Shown piece by piece: positions 35,833 through 45,316 of a stretch of 64,000 nt of DNA. This DNA comes from Gammaproteobacteria bacterium (lineage in GTDB: Bacteria > Pseudomonadota > Gammaproteobacteria > Burkholderiales > Burkholderiaceae_B), in contig JAHIXK010000014.1 of the NCBI GenBank assembly GCA_018815245.1, forward strand, positions 1 through 64,000, read 5' to 3'. The notes under the pieces are model-generated. The model searched no databases. It was not told where the DNA came from and worked only from the letters and a program-made list of their open reading frames with translations. A program made the position numbers and the translations under genes. Each line of letters opens with the position of its first letter. The first letter of the stretch is position 1.

Positions 35833-37176
35833 ATGTCAGACCTGAATTTGATCGAATTTCACGCCAGCAGCACGCAAAACATGTCAGGTTCTGCGCGCGT
35901 GCCAGGTGATAAATCGATTTCCCACCGTTCCATCATGATGGGATCAATTGCCGAGGGCACCACCGAAGTGGACGGTTTTCTGGAGGGCGAAGATGCACTG
36001 GCCACCATGAATGCATTTCGTGCCTTGGGTGTGAACATCGAGGGGCCAAACCATGGCAAGGTAAAAGTTCACGGCGTGGGCATGCATGGTCTGAAAGCAC
36101 CCAGGCAGGTGCTGGATTGCGGCAATTCGGGTACATCCATGCGCCTGATGTCTGGCCTGCTGGCAGGACAGGATTTCGACTGCATGCTGACCGGCGATTC
36201 AAGCCTGGGCAAGCGCCCCATGAAGCGCGTAATCGATCCGCTGATGTTGATGGGGGCTCGAATTGAAGCGCAGGAAGGGGGGCGTCCCCCCCTGCACATT
36301 CATGGCCGTACCAACTTGAAGGCCATTGATTACGTGCTGCCCATGGCTTCTGCTCAGGTTAAATCGTGCGTGTTGCTGGCTGGTTTGTATGCCGAAGGCA
36401 CCACCACCGTGACCGAGCCCGCGGTAACCCGTGACCACACCGAACGCATGTTGCGCGGCTTTGGTGTTGACGTGCTTACCAATGGCCCCAAGGCCAGTGT
36501 GAGGGGAGGGCAAATCCTCAAGGCCACAAAAATTGATGTGCCATCCGATATTTCTTCGGCTGCTTTTTTCATGGTGGCTGCATCGATTGCACCGAATGCA
36601 GACATTACCTTGAAGCATGTGGGTTTGAACCCGACCCGCACCGGAGTTATCGACATTCTGAGGTTGATGGGCGCCAACATTGAATTAAGCAACCACGCCG
36701 AGGTGGGTGGCGAACCTGTGGCTGATGTGCGCATTCGCAGCGCAGCCTTGACTGGAATTGATATTCCGGAACATCTCGTGCCCCTGGCCATTGATGAATT
36801 CCCGGTGCTGTTCGTTGCTGCTGCCAACGCCACCGGCCGCACGGTGTTGACTGGTGCCGAAGAACTGCGCGTGAAGGAATCAGACCGCATTGCCGTGATG
36901 GCCCATGGCCTGCAAAAGTGTGGTATCGATGCCGAACCCACCGAAGACGGCATGATTATTCAAGGCTTGGGCCACATTGACGGTTTGCGTTACAAGGCCA
37001 CCAATATTGAATCGCAGGGCGATCACCGCATTGCCATGTCCTTTAGCGTGGCGGCCATTCGTGCGCAGGGCAGCATGGTGATTCATGGCGCTCAAACAGT
37101 GGACACCTCGTTTCCGGGGTTTGTTGGCTTGGCCAATTCATTGGGCATGCAGCTTCAATCGGTTCGAAAGGGTTGA
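35833..37176 (+). CDS. aroA: 3-phosphoshikimate 1-carboxyvinyltransferase (EPSP synthase)
   Basis: 447 residues from the ATG at 35833. PGDKSISHRS with Lys27, LDCGNSGTSMRLMSGLLAG and ELRVKESDRI are the phosphoenolpyruvate and shikimate-phosphate binding motifs. It makes 5-enolpyruvylshikimate 3-phosphate. The Gly in GNSGT is followed by Thr, the class I (glyphosate-sensitive) pattern. A possible later start (MSGSARVPGDK) would trim 16 residues. It lies 57 bases after tyrA and four before cmk. Confidence 0.97.
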   Translation: MSDLNLIEFHASSTQNMSGSARVPGDKSISHRSIMMGSIAEGTTEVDGFLEGEDALATMNAFRALGVNIEGPNHGKVKVHGVGMHGLKAPRQVLDCGNSGTSMRLMSGLLAGQDFDCMLTGDSSLGKRPMKRVIDPLMLMGARIEAQEGGRPPLHIHGRTNLKAIDYVLPMASAQVKSCVLLAGLYAEGTTTVTEPAVTRDHTERMLRGFGVDVLTNGPKASVRGGQILKATKIDVPSDISSAAFFMVAASIAPNADITLKHVGLNPTRTGVIDILRLMGANIELSNHAEVGGEPVADVRIRSAALTGIDIPEHLVPLAIDEFPVLFVAAANATGRTVLTGAEELRVKESDRIAVMAHGLQKCGIDAEPTEDGMIIQGLGHIDGLRYKATNIESQGDHRIAMSFSVAAIRAQGSMVIHGAQTVDTSFPGFVGLANSLGMQLQSVRKG

Positions 37177-37179
37177 GTC

Positions 37180-37860
37180 ATGAATAAGCCTGCTTCGCAT
37201 TGCCCCGTTGTTGCCATTGACGGCCCCACCGCCTCTGGCAAGGGCACGGTGGCTACACTGTTGGCGGCAAAGCTTGGCTTTCACTATCTCGACAGCGGCG
37301 CCATTTACAGGGTGCTGGCGGTGGCAACGGCCCAAGCTGACCTGAATCCCGATTTGCCGGCCGACTTGCAGGAAATCATTCCCATGTCGGAAAATTTGCC
37401 AGTGCAGTTCCACGGCAACAAAGTGTTGCTCAAAGGCGTCGATGTGTCTGAAGTCATTCGCACTGAAGAAGCCGGCATTATGGCGTCGCGCCTGGCAGTG
37501 GTGCCTGAAGTGCGCGCAGGTTTGCTTCAGCGCCAGCGCGATTTTCGCCTGGCCCCCGGGTTGGTGGCCGATGGTCGGGACATGGGTTCGGTGGTGTTCC
37601 CCGATTCCATATTGAAAGTTTTCCTCACCGCCAGTGCCACGGTGCGCGCTGAACGCAGGGTTCGGCAAATTGAAGAGCGGGGTCAGCAAGCTGATTTTCA
37701 AGCCATTTACAACGACCTTGTGGCGCGCGACAAACGCGATACCGAACGTGCGGTGGCGCCATTGAAACCCTGTGAAGACGCCTTGGTGCTCGATTGTTCC
37801 AACATGCCGATCGATCAAGTGGTTGGCACCATCCACGGCTGGACGCAAGAACGCATTTAA
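37180..37860 (+). CDS. cmk: Cytidylate kinase
   Basis: 226 residues, one residue shorter than E. coli Cmk. The P-loop is GPTASGKGT (about 13-21), followed by YLDSGAIYRV, VADGRDMGSVVF and the mobile lid with RDKRDTERAVAPLK. It phosphorylates CMP and dCMP. The aroA-cmk-rpsA order is widely conserved in proteobacteria. The next gene, rpsA, has its own promoter directly after the cmk stop. Confidence 0.97.
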   Translation: MNKPASHCPVVAIDGPTASGKGTVATLLAAKLGFHYLDSGAIYRVLAVATAQADLNPDLPADLQEIIPMSENLPVQFHGNKVLLKGVDVSEVIRTEEAGIMASRLAVVPEVRAGLLQRQRDFRLAPGLVADGRDMGSVVFPDSILKVFLTASATVRAERRVRQIEERGQQADFQAIYNDLVARDKRDTERAVAPLKPCEDALVLDCSNMPIDQVVGTIHGWTQERI

Positions 37861-37864
37861 ACGC

Positions 37865-37893
37865 TTGATCAGCAAAGACTTTCTTGTTACAAT
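37865..37893 (+). promoter_or_regulatory. Sigma-70 promoter of rpsA
   Basis: TTGATC (37865-37870) and TACAAT (37888-37893) with a 17-base spacer start five bases after the cmk stop. The transcript would begin near 37900 and carry a leader of about 135 bases, long enough for the autoregulation by S1 known for rpsA. Confidence 0.8.
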
Positions 37894-38035
37894 CTTATCC
37901 CTTATCTGGTGACCTTTGCCTGTTTTTTGGGCAAGTGTCTTGAAGCCATTTAAGAAAGCCGTGTTCTTCAATCCCGAAGAGCGTGTTTTTGAACTCCGCC
38001 TTGCTTCCCGCAGTGGCGTGTTAAATCTCTAATTT

Positions 38036-39739
38036 ATGACCACAACTGAAATTACCCAAGCCCCAGATAGCTTCGCAGCTATGTTTGAAGAAAGCCTGAA
38101 TCGCAAAGAAATGCGCGCAGGTGAAGTGATCACAGCCGAAGTTGTTCGTGTTGATTACAACTACGTTGTTGTGAATGCCGGGCTGAAATCCGAAAGTTAC
38201 ATCCCCCTCGAAGAATTCAAAGACGACCACGGCAACATTGAAGTCAACGATGGCGACTTCATTTCCGTGGCCATCGAAGCCCTGGAAAACGGCTACGGCG
38301 AAACGCTGCTGTCTCGTGACAAGGCCAAGCGCCTGTCCGCATGGCTGAGCCTGGAACAAGCCCTGGAATCAGGCGAACTCGTAACTGGTACCATCACCGG
38401 CAAGGTGAAGGGTGGCTTGACCGTGATGGTCAACAGCATCCGCGCTTTCCTGCCAGGTTCACTGGTCGATGTGCGCCCCGTAAAAGACACCACACCATTC
38501 GAAGGCAAAACCCTCGAATTCAAGGTGATCAAGCTCGATCGCAAGCGCAACAACGTTGTGTTGTCACGCCGTGCAGTGGTTGAAGCCACCATGGGTGAAG
38601 AGCGTGAAAAGCTTCTGTCCAACCTGCAGGAAGGTTCTGTGGTCAAGGGCATCGTCAAGAACATCACCGACTACGGCGCGTTCGTGGATCTGGGTGGTAT
38701 CGACGGCCTGTTGCACATCACCGACCTGGCATGGCGTCGTGTACGTCACCCGTCAGAAGTGCTGACAGTTGGCGAAGAAATCGAAGCAAAAGTATTGAAG
38801 TTCGACCAGGAAAAGAATCGCGTGTCCTTGGGCGTGAAGCAGCTTGGCGAAGACCCATGGGTCGGTTTGTCACGTCGCTACCCAGCCGACACACGTTTGT
38901 TCGGAAAAGTAACCAACATCACTGACTACGGCGCATTTGTTGAAGTTGAGCAAGGCATCGAAGGTTTGGTGCACGTGTCAGAAATGGACTGGACCAACAA
39001 GAACGTAGACCCCAAGAAAGTTGTTACTTTGGGCGACGAAGTTGAAGTCATGGTTCTGGAAATCGACGAAGAACGCCGTCGTATCAGCCTGGGCATGAAG
39101 CAATGTGCAGCCAATCCTTGGGAAGAGTTCTCTACCAGCTTCAAGAAAGGCGACAAAGTGTCTGGCGCGATCAAGTCAATTACTGACTTCGGCGTGTTCA
39201 TCGGTTTGCCCGGTGGAATTGATGGCTTGGTACACCTGTCCGACCTGTCATGGAACGAAACCGGCGAAGAGGCCGTGCGTCGTTTCAAGAAAGGTGACGA
39301 AGTTGAGGCCTTGGTATTGGCCATCGACACAGAGCGCGAGCGCATCAGCTTGGGTATCAAGCAGTTGTCTGGCGACCCCTTCACCGTATTCGCGTCGTCT
39401 AACGACCGTGGCAGCATGGTGACTGGCACTGCAAAGTCTGTTGACGCCAAAGGTGTTGTTGTTGATTTGGGCGACGACATTGAAGGTTACCTGCGTGCTT
39501 CCGAGATCTCCAACGACCGTGTTGAAGACGCTCGCAATGCATACAAGGAAGGCGACGTTGTAACAGCCATGGTGATCAACGTGGACCGCAAGGCCCGTTC
39601 AATCGCTTTGTCCATCAAGGCCAAAGACCAGGTTGACACCGATGAAGCCATGAAGAAAATTGCCGAAGAAAGCGCGGGTTCTGCTGGTACCACCAGCTTG
39701 GGCGCGCTGTTGAAGGCAAAACTGGGTAACAACCAGTAA
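38036..39739 (+). CDS. rpsA: 30S ribosomal protein S1
   Basis: 567 residues with six S1 (OB-fold) repeats starting at about residues 30, 115, 200, 285, 372 and 460. Repeats 3-6 share [25 protein letters not shown] lines. S1 unfolds mRNA at the start site and is needed for translation of leaders with weak ribosome binding sites. The ATG here has no Shine-Dalgarno sequence (AATTT in front), as is usual for rpsA, which is started with the help of S1 itself. Length is ten residues above E. coli. Confidence 0.98.
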   Translation: MTTTEITQAPDSFAAMFEESLNRKEMRAGEVITAEVVRVDYNYVVVNAGLKSESYIPLEEFKDDHGNIEVNDGDFISVAIEALENGYGETLLSRDKAKRLSAWLSLEQALESGELVTGTITGKVKGGLTVMVNSIRAFLPGSLVDVRPVKDTTPFEGKTLEFKVIKLDRKRNNVVLSRRAVVEATMGEEREKLLSNLQEGSVVKGIVKNITDYGAFVDLGGIDGLLHITDLAWRRVRHPSEVLTVGEEIEAKVLKFDQEKNRVSLGVKQLGEDPWVGLSRRYPADTRLFGKVTNITDYGAFVEVEQGIEGLVHVSEMDWTNKNVDPKKVVTLGDEVEVMVLEIDEERRRISLGMKQCAANPWEEFSTSFKKGDKVSGAIKSITDFGVFIGLPGGIDGLVHLSDLSWNETGEEAVRRFKKGDEVEALVLAIDTERERISLGIKQLSGDPFTVFASSNDRGSMVTGTAKSVDAKGVVVDLGDDIEGYLRASEISNDRVEDARNAYKEGDVVTAMVINVDRKARSIALSIKAKDQVDTDEAMKKIAEESAGSAGTTSLGALLKAKLGNNQ

Positions 39740-39754
39740 TCTGTCTGTAGAAGT

Positions 39755-39786
39755 GGCGCTTCCCATTCGGGAAGCGCCTTTTTATT
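39755..39786 (+). terminator. Intrinsic terminator after rpsA
   Basis: Perfect 10-bp stem GGCGCTTCCC/GGGAAGCGCC with an ATTC loop and a T-rich tail. It stands only 10 bases before the ihfB start, so ihfB depends on read-through or on RNA processing. Confidence 0.9.
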
Positions 39787-39795
39787 TTAAGAACA

Positions 39796-40092
39796 ATGAC
39801 AAAATCAGAACTCATCAATCAGCTGGTCAAGCGTTTCCCCAAGTTGCCCGTGCGTGACACGGATTTCGCTGTCAAAAGCATTCTCGATTCCATGACTCAA
39901 GCCTTGGCCGAAGGTCAGCGCATTGAGATTCGTGGGTTCGGCAGTTTCTCATTGACCCGTCGCCCTCAGCGCGTGGGTCGCAATCCAAAATCTGGCGAAC
40001 AAGTGGTTGTGCCTGAAAAGCGCGTGCCACACTTTAAGCCCGGCAAAGAGCTACGCGAGCGAGTTGATTTATACTCCAAGAAAGAGAGTTAA
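39796..40092 (+). CDS. ihfB: Integration host factor subunit beta
   Basis: 98 residues, DNABII family. [22 protein letters not shown] is the beta-arm with the Pro that intercalates DNA, and [15 protein letters not shown] opens the protein as in IhfB. With IhfA it bends DNA by about 160 degrees at specific sites. It follows rpsA, the arrangement found in E. coli and most proteobacteria. Confidence 0.97.
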   Translation: MTKSELINQLVKRFPKLPVRDTDFAVKSILDSMTQALAEGQRIEIRGFGSFSLTRRPQRVGRNPKSGEQVVVPEKRVPHFKPGKELRERVDLYSKKES

Positions 40093-40173
40093 ATCGATTG
40101 TTCTTCGGTGAAGCCTGAGTTATCACGCCGATGAATGAGTCGGTGTTGATCCAACTAAACACAGGGGACCACC

Positions 40174-40515
40174 TTGAAAATACTTGCCTGGGTAGTGCGT
40201 CTTGCACTTTTCCTTGTTGTTCTTACGTTTTCAATCCGCAATACCGATTTGGTCACAGTGAAGTGGCTCCCAGGCCTTGAGGTGCAGGTACAGCTGGTCG
40301 TTGCCCTTTTGACAGCCTTGTTGCTTGGTGCTGTTTTTGCGTGGGTGTCGCTGCTGCCTTCTTGGTTAAAAGCCAAGCGTAGCGCATCGGTGGCCACGAA
40401 AAATGCAGAGCGACTTGAACGAGAATTGACCCAGTTCAAAGCCCAGGGCAATTTGCCTGTTCCCGTGGAAGAGCCCACGTCCGTATTGCCCATAGGTCCA
40501 AGCCATGGAATTTGA
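40174..40515 (+). CDS. lapA: LapA family (DUF1049) inner-membrane protein
   Basis: 113 residues with two membrane helices (about 4-20 and 42-66) and a helical, charged cytoplasmic tail. The start is TTG at 40174, supported by AGGGGAC eight bases upstream and by the lack of any other start before the first helix. LapA works with LapB and FtsH to control LpxC and so the amount of lipopolysaccharide. It overlaps lapB by 11 bases. Confidence 0.9.
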   Translation: MKILAWVVRLALFLVVLTFSIRNTDLVTVKWLPGLEVQVQLVVALLTALLLGAVFAWVSLLPSWLKAKRSASVATKNAERLERELTQFKAQGNLPVPVEEPTSVLPIGPSHGI

Positions 40516-41713
40516 AACGTGGTGGCTTGTTCTGGTCCCCGTGGTGTTCAGTCTGGGCTGGGTGGCAGCGCGTCTTGAAAAACGTTCTGATGCCTCCATG
40601 CGTGGTCAACTTCCAGCATCTTATTTCAAGGGTGTTAATTTCCTTCTAAGCGAACAGCCCGACAAAGCGATCGATGCTTTTTTGGAAGTTGCATCCATCG
40701 ACACGCACACTGTCGAGCTGCATTTTGCGCTGGCCAATCTGTTTCGCAAAAAAGGCGAAATTGACCGGGCTATTCGAGTGCACCAGTTTCTAACCACGCG
40801 AGAACAAATCACACCCGCCGATCGTGAAAAGGCCACCTATGAATTGGGTGTTGATTTCTTGCGCGCAGGCATTCTCGATCGCGCGGAGCAGGCTTTTCAC
40901 AGCCTTTCAGGTTCTGACATGAAGGCAGAAGCTTCTCGCCAGTTGCTGGAATTGTATGAACTGGAAAAAGCCTGGGACAAGGCCATTGCCCAGGCCCACA
41001 AGCTTCGTGAATATGGCGCCGATGTACCCGCTGGAGATATTGCGCATTTCTATTGTGAACTGGCTGCCCAGTTTATCGATGCGAGTCATTTGGACAAAGC
41101 CAAAAGCGAGTTGCAAAACGCCTTGCTGACCGATCCGCAGAACGTGCGAGCCTCCTTGTTGCTGGGCGAGATTTATTTCACCCAAAGCCAGTTTGAAGAA
41201 GCGATTGGCCAGTGGCGCGCAGCCGAGCGACAAAACCCGTGGTACTTGCCGCTGGTGGGCCCCAATATGTGGGCTGCCTTCAAAAAGCTGAAGCGCGAAG
41301 AAGAGGGCATTGAAGCGCTGCGAGAATACTGCACCATGTACCCATCGATTGATTTGCTGCTGGTGTTGGCGCAAGCTGTCGAGGAAACCAAGGGGCCTTT
41401 GGCGGCCTTTGAATTGTTGCGTGAACAGGTTCGCGCACGCCCAAGCCTGCTGGGTTTGGACAAGCTGCTTGAGCACCAGCTGCGCGGCAAAATGGAAGAC
41501 GAGCGTGTGCAAGACCTTCGCTTGACCCGTGAATTAATTTCAAAGCATACACAACGGCTGGAACGCTACCGTTGCCAGTCCTGCGGTTTTCAGGCAAAAA
41601 AGTTTTACTGGCAGTGCCCCGGTTGTGCCAATTGGGATTCAATTGTGCCGCGCCGTGCCGAGGAACTTGATTTTTATCCAGTGTCTGCCAAAAAGGCAGC
41701 GCATACCCATTAA
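40505..41713 (+). CDS. lapB: Lipopolysaccharide assembly protein B
   Basis: 402 residues. One N-terminal membrane anchor (about 5-22), then TPR repeats (about 40-345), then a rubredoxin-like zinc site made of two CxxC pairs in YRCQSCGFQAKKFYWQCPGC. These are the three parts of E. coli LapB (YciM), which hands LpxC to the protease FtsH. The overlap with lapA and the position before the heptose genes fit an LPS-related transcript. Confidence 0.95.
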   Translation: MEFETWWLVLVPVVFSLGWVAARLEKRSDASMRGQLPASYFKGVNFLLSEQPDKAIDAFLEVASIDTHTVELHFALANLFRKKGEIDRAIRVHQFLTTREQITPADREKATYELGVDFLRAGILDRAEQAFHSLSGSDMKAEASRQLLELYELEKAWDKAIAQAHKLREYGADVPAGDIAHFYCELAAQFIDASHLDKAKSELQNALLTDPQNVRASLLLGEIYFTQSQFEEAIGQWRAAERQNPWYLPLVGPNMWAAFKKLKREEEGIEALREYCTMYPSIDLLLVLAQAVEETKGPLAAFELLREQVRARPSLLGLDKLLEHQLRGKMEDERVQDLRLTRELISKHTQRLERYRCQSCGFQAKKFYWQCPGCANWDSIVPRRAEELDFYPVSAKKAAHTH

Positions 41714-41726
41714 TTCAGGCTGAGCA

Positions 41727-42650
41727 ATGGTCGACAGGTCTCAATTCAAAACAGCAAAAATTCTGGTGGTCGGCGATGTCATGCTGGACCGCTACTGGTT
41801 CGGCGACGTCGAGCGTATTTCTCCCGAGGCACCCGTGCCAGTGGTGTTGGTGGGCACAAAAGACGAGCGCTTGGGTGGTGCGGCCAACGTGGCCATTAAT
41901 GCAAGTTCGCTGGGCGCGCAGCTTTGCTTGATGGGCGTGGTTGGCAATGACGAACCGGGACACTCTGTGGAGGCCATGCTTGCGAAAAGTGGTGTGCGTT
42001 CGCGACTGTTGAAAGACCCGAATTTCCCAACCACGGTGAAGCTTCGCGTGATTGCTCGTCAGCAGCAGTTGGTGCGAATTGATTTTGAAGAGCGCCCCTC
42101 GCCTGAGCAGTTGACCACGAAAATGGAATTGTTCGAGCAGGAATACACCAACCACGATGTGGTGCTGTTTTCCGATTACGGCAAGGGCAGCCTGGAGCAT
42201 GTTGCTGAAATGATCGCTTTGTGCAAAAAAGCGGCCATAACCACCTTGGTGGATCCCAAGGGTGATGATTATGCCAAGTACGCAGGTGTCTCGGTTCTTA
42301 CGCCCAACCGGTCTGAGTTCAAGCAGGTCATGGGCGGCTGGAAAACGGAAGCAGAGCTGGCTGAGAAGGCGCAAACCTTGCGCGAACGGCTGAATGTGGG
42401 GGCGCTGTTACTGACCCGCTCTGAGGAGGGGATGACCCTGTTTACAGCCGATGGCAGTTTTCATGTGCCTGCGCAGGCGCGCGAGGTATTTGATGTGTCC
42501 GGCGCTGGCGACACGGTGATTGCCACTTTGGCGTGTGCCGTTGGTGCCGGCATGAGCCTGCCCGACAGCGTAACCCTGGCCAACAAGGCTGGCGGCGTGG
42601 TGGTGGGCAAGTTGGGTACAGCGGTGATATTGCCAGAAGAGCTAAATTAA
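41727..42650 (+). CDS. rfaE1: D-glycero-beta-D-manno-heptose-7-phosphate kinase
   Basis: 307 residues, PfkB-family sugar kinase. [14 protein letters not shown] near the N-terminus and the catalytic [13 protein letters not shown] near residue 258 are diagnostic. It phosphorylates heptose 7-phosphate at C1 for ADP-heptose synthesis. The cytidylyltransferase domain fused to it in E. coli HldE is absent, so a separate enzyme for the nucleotidyl step must lie elsewhere. It starts 13 bases after lapB. Confidence 0.95.
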   Translation: MVDRSQFKTAKILVVGDVMLDRYWFGDVERISPEAPVPVVLVGTKDERLGGAANVAINASSLGAQLCLMGVVGNDEPGHSVEAMLAKSGVRSRLLKDPNFPTTVKLRVIARQQQLVRIDFEERPSPEQLTTKMELFEQEYTNHDVVLFSDYGKGSLEHVAEMIALCKKAAITTLVDPKGDDYAKYAGVSVLTPNRSEFKQVMGGWKTEAELAEKAQTLRERLNVGALLLTRSEEGMTLFTADGSFHVPAQAREVFDVSGAGDTVIATLACAVGAGMSLPDSVTLANKAGGVVVGKLGTAVILPEELN

Positions 42651-42660
42651 AGGATTGGAC

Positions 42661-43668
42661 ATGAAAGTGATTGTGACTGGCGCAGCCGGTTTGATTGGCA
42701 GCAACTTGGTCAAGGCCCTGAACCAGCGCGGCATTGCCGATGTGCTGGCCGTGGACAACCTGACCAAAGGCGACAAGTTTTTGAACCTGGTGGATTGCGA
42801 AATTTCCGACTATCTGGACAAAACTGATTTTCTGGCCCGCATTGAGCGCGGCGAGTTTGGCAGGTTTGATGCGATTTTTCATGAAGGTGCCTGTTCCGAC
42901 ACCATGGAGCACAACGGCAACTACATGATGGCCAACAACTTCCGCTACACCCAAACCCTGTTCGAGTGGGCGCAGCGCACGGGCACGCCCTTTCTGTATG
43001 CGTCGTCTGCCGCCGTGTATGGCGGTAGCACGGAATTTATTGAAAGCCGCGACGTTGAAAAGCCGCTGAATGTGTATGGCTACTCCAAGTTTTTGTTTGA
43101 CCAAGTGTTGCGTCGTCAAATGAAGGCTGGTTTGAAAGCGCCAGTGTTCGGGTTTCGTTATTTCAACGTGTATGGCGATCGTGAGCAGCACAAGGGGCGC
43201 ATGGCTTCGGTGGCGTTTCACAACTTCAATCAGTTTCGCGACGGTGGTTCGGTAAAGCTTTTTGGCCCCTATGGCGGTTACGAAGCGGGTTGCCAGCAGC
43301 GCGATTTCGTGTCCATCGAAGACGTGGTCAAGGTGAACATGTACTTTTTCGAACAGGCGGCCAAAGCTCCCTCCGGCGTGTACAACCTGGGCACGGGGCG
43401 CGCCCAAACGTTCAATGATGTGGCCTTGACCACGCTGAACACCTTGCGCGAAAGCCAGGGCGATGCGGCTTTAAGCCTTCAGGATGCAGTGAAGGGGGGC
43501 TTCATTGAGTACATTGAATTTCCCGATGCACTAAAGGGCAAGTACCAAAGTTACACCCAAGCCGACTTAAGCAACTTGCGGGCTGCGGGTTATGCAGGCA
43601 GCTTCTACAGCGTGGAAGAAGGGGTGGCGCGGTATGTGGGTCGTTTGATCAAAAAATATCAGAAATAA
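42661..43668 (+). CDS. hldD: ADP-L-glycero-D-manno-heptose 6-epimerase
   Basis: 335 residues from the ATG at 42661, with AAAGGA six bases in front. Extended short-chain dehydrogenase: NADP site [11 protein letters not shown] (about 8-18), DNLT in the next strand, and the active-site YGYSKFLFD with Tyr and Lys. It interconverts ADP-D-glycero- and ADP-L-glycero-heptose, the last step toward the inner-core heptose of lipopolysaccharide. Ten bases after rfaE1; the two form one unit with lapAB. Confidence 0.96.
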   Translation: MKVIVTGAAGLIGSNLVKALNQRGIADVLAVDNLTKGDKFLNLVDCEISDYLDKTDFLARIERGEFGRFDAIFHEGACSDTMEHNGNYMMANNFRYTQTLFEWAQRTGTPFLYASSAAVYGGSTEFIESRDVEKPLNVYGYSKFLFDQVLRRQMKAGLKAPVFGFRYFNVYGDREQHKGRMASVAFHNFNQFRDGGSVKLFGPYGGYEAGCQQRDFVSIEDVVKVNMYFFEQAAKAPSGVYNLGTGRAQTFNDVALTTLNTLRESQGDAALSLQDAVKGGFIEYIEFPDALKGKYQSYTQADLSNLRAAGYAGSFYSVEEGVARYVGRLIKKYQK

Positions 43669-43677
43669 TGAAACTAA

Positions 43678-43884
43678 CCTGGAGGGGGAGACACTCAGTA
43701 TTGTTGGTTGATTCGGCCTCTTGAACCGAGTCGCCTGTAAATCGCGGGGTTCCCCCACGTTTTAAGGGTAGGCCAACTGCTTGTGGAATCGCATACTCAT
43801 CCTTAGGGGCGAGCCTTGCGACCAAGCAAGTGTCTCTGTCTCCTCAAGCCCTGTTTAAGCCCGCTCTATAGCGGGCTTTTTTTT
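43678..43884 (+). ncRNA. Candidate structured small RNA (6S-like layout)
   Basis: No coding frame fits this 214-base gap. The ends pair: GGAG at 43681-43684 with CTCC at 43840-43843, and GAGACACT (43688-43695) with AGTGTCTC (43829-43836), closing a fold of about 163 bases. Inside, TGCTTG (43789-43794) can pair with CAAGCA (43824-43829) and GTTGG with CCAAC, giving a long rod-like shape with bulges. A terminator follows. A weak TTGATC and TAATGA lie just upstream, inside the end of hldD. Size and closing stem recall 6S RNA, but I cannot match the conserved core, so the family is open. Confidence 0.55.
43857..43884 (+). terminator. Intrinsic terminator of the small RNA or hldD transcript
   Basis: Stem AAGCCCGC/GCGGGCTT with a six-base loop and eight T on the plus strand only. 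The direction shows that the gap in front is transcribed left to right. Confidence 0.92.
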
Positions 43885-44236
43885 AGCTTATGACACCTGA
43901 GAAATACCATTGAAAGACCATGGCCAGTGTGGCCATGAGGGCCGTCATGCCCAGCGCCAGCGCCAAAGCCACTGAAACTACCACGGCGCCTGTGGTTTGG
44001 CGGGTGTCAGCTGGGTATTCCGGGTTCAGCAAGGCATTAAACTGTTCGTCTTTCATCAGACCGTAGCGCATGGTGTCTATCCAGCCAGCAAATGCCGAGA
44101 GAGGAAAGGCCAGCATGTAGATCCAAAATTTTTTTTTGCCTGCATAGATCCAGTGGCCGCCGACGGCTCCGGTCAGCAGGGCGAGCCAACAGAAAAACAG
44201 CTTGGATTTAAAGGGCTCTTGAGTAGATGTATTCAT
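43883..44236 (-). CDS. TM2-like small inner-membrane protein
   Basis: 117 residues from the ATG at 44236; a GTG at 44248 would add four. Two helices close together (about 14-30 and 36-56), with a GAVGGHWIYAGKKKFWIY turn that matches the TM2 domain, are followed by a hydrophilic segment and a third helix pair (about 83-115). TM2 proteins are widespread and mostly without known function. It is transcribed away from the rpsP operon and runs into the small-RNA terminator from the other side. Confidence 0.75.
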   Translation of the reverse strand: MNTSTQEPFKSKLFFCWLALLTGAVGGHWIYAGKKKFWIYMLAFPLSAFAGWIDTMRYGLMKDEQFNALLNPEYPADTRQTTGAVVVSVALALALGMTALMATLAMVFQWYFSGVIS

Positions 44237-44251
44237 TTTTAAAAACACTGC

Positions 44252-44280
44252 TTGTTAGATTGGATTACGCTGGCTATAAT
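44252..44280 (+). promoter_or_regulatory. Sigma-70 promoter of the rpsP-rimM-trmD-rplS operon
   Basis: TTGTTA (44252-44257) and a perfect TATAAT (44275-44280) with a 17-base spacer, about 100 bases in front of rpsP. Confidence 0.85.
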
Positions 44281-44378
44281 AGCGGGTTATCGGATTTCGT
44301 GTGTTGAAATCCCAATGATTCATTCGTTTGCAGTGGCAAAGTATGTGCGCTGTGGGCACTAATTTGATAGAGGAAATT

Positions 44379-44633
44379 ATGGTCGTCATTCGACTCGCAC
44401 GTGGTGGTTCTAAAAAGCGCCCATTTTATAGCCTGGTGGCTGCTGATTCACGCAACCGCCGCGATGGTCGTTTCATCGAGCGCATCGGTTTTTACAATCC
44501 TGTAGCACCTCAAGGTTCCGAAGGCCTGCGCATTGCCATGGACCGCCTGACCTACTGGAAAAGCGTTGGTGCACAGTGCTCTTCAACAGTAGAGCGTCTG
44601 GTTGGTGAATACAACGCCAAGCAAGCTGCCTGA
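44379..44633 (+). CDS. rpsP: 30S ribosomal protein S16
   Basis: 84 residues from the ATG at 44379, with an AGAGGAA ribosome binding site. [16 protein letters not shown] and [13 protein letters not shown] are typical. An upstream in-frame start at 44328 has no support. First gene of the rpsP-rimM-trmD-rplS operon, which links ribosome parts with 16S and tRNA maturation. Confidence 0.98.
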   Translation: MVVIRLARGGSKKRPFYSLVAADSRNRRDGRFIERIGFYNPVAPQGSEGLRIAMDRLTYWKSVGAQCSSTVERLVGEYNAKQAA

Positions 44634-44693
44634 TAGCTGCTGTTCAAGGTTTTGCGCACTGCAAAATTTTGATTCAAAGCAGGTTTTAAACAC

Positions 44694-44732
44694 AAAGTCC
44701 GTGGATGTTTACGTTCGCGGACTTTTGTTTTT
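44694..44732 (+). terminator. Attenuator-like hairpin between rpsP and rimM
   Basis: AAAGTCCG pairs with CGGACTTT across a 16-base loop and is followed by TGTTTTT. It could reduce transcription into rimM-trmD, in keeping with the much lower need for these enzymes than for S16. Confidence 0.6.
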
Positions 44733-44749
44733 GATTGTGAGCAACAAAC

Positions 44750-45316
44750 ATGAACGTTCCTGATGATTTGGTAGAACTGGGTCGCATTGGTGAGCCCTAT
44801 GGTCTGAAGGGCTGGATCAATGTGTTGCCTTCGTCTGAAGAGCCCGATGTGCTGCTGAAAAGCAAGCAGTGGTGGGTTTCGCGTCTGCCTGCACAGGAAG
44901 GTTCCGCCGTGCGCCGTGTGGGTCAGCCCAAGCTGGAAGATCTGGTGTTCGAGCCTTTTCGTGTGCTGCAAAGCAAGCCACACTCCAGCCGGATTGTGGC
45001 GCACCTTGAGGGTGTAGAGCAGCCCGAGCTGGCTGCCCAGTTCAAGGGTCGCCGGGTGTATGTGTCGCGTGCGCGTTTTCCGGCACCCGCTGAAGGCGAG
45101 TACTACTGGATAGACTTGGTGGGGTGTGCTGTCACGAATGTTGAAGGCAAAACGCTGGGTTCCGTTGTTCAAGTGGTGGATCACGGTGCACATCCCATTT
45201 TGGTGGTCAAGGGCGATGCCGAACAGGAAATACTGATTCCGTTTGTGGCGGCTTATGTGCTGAGCGTGGATACCCAAGCCAGGGAAATTCAAGCGGATTG
45301 GCAGGAAGATTACTAA
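44750..45316 (+). CDS. rimM: 16S rRNA processing protein RimM
   Basis: 188 residues: an N-terminal RimM barrel (VELGRIGEPYGLKGWINV) and a C-terminal PRC-barrel domain (YYWIDLVGCAVTN, VPFVAAYVLSVDTQ-like end). It binds S19 and the 30S head during late 30S assembly. The stop shares one base with the trmD start. Confidence 0.96.
   Translation: MNVPDDLVELGRIGEPYGLKGWINVLPSSEEPDVLLKSKQWWVSRLPAQEGSAVRRVGQPKLEDLVFEPFRVLQSKPHSSRIVAHLEGVEQPELAAQFKGRRVYVSRARFPAPAEGEYYWIDLVGCAVTNVEGKTLGSVVQVVDHGAHPILVVKGDAEQEILIPFVAAYVLSVDTQAREIQADWQEDY

Noticed and set aside
42655..42663. TTG start for hldD
   Set aside because: The ATG six bases later has a proper distance to the AAAGGA ribosome binding site.
43681..43843. 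4.5S/SRP RNA, or a riboswitch controlling a downstream gene
   Set aside because: The GGAAGGAAGCAGCC core of SRP RNA is absent, the length is too great, and no gene lies downstream on the plus strand for a riboswitch to control.
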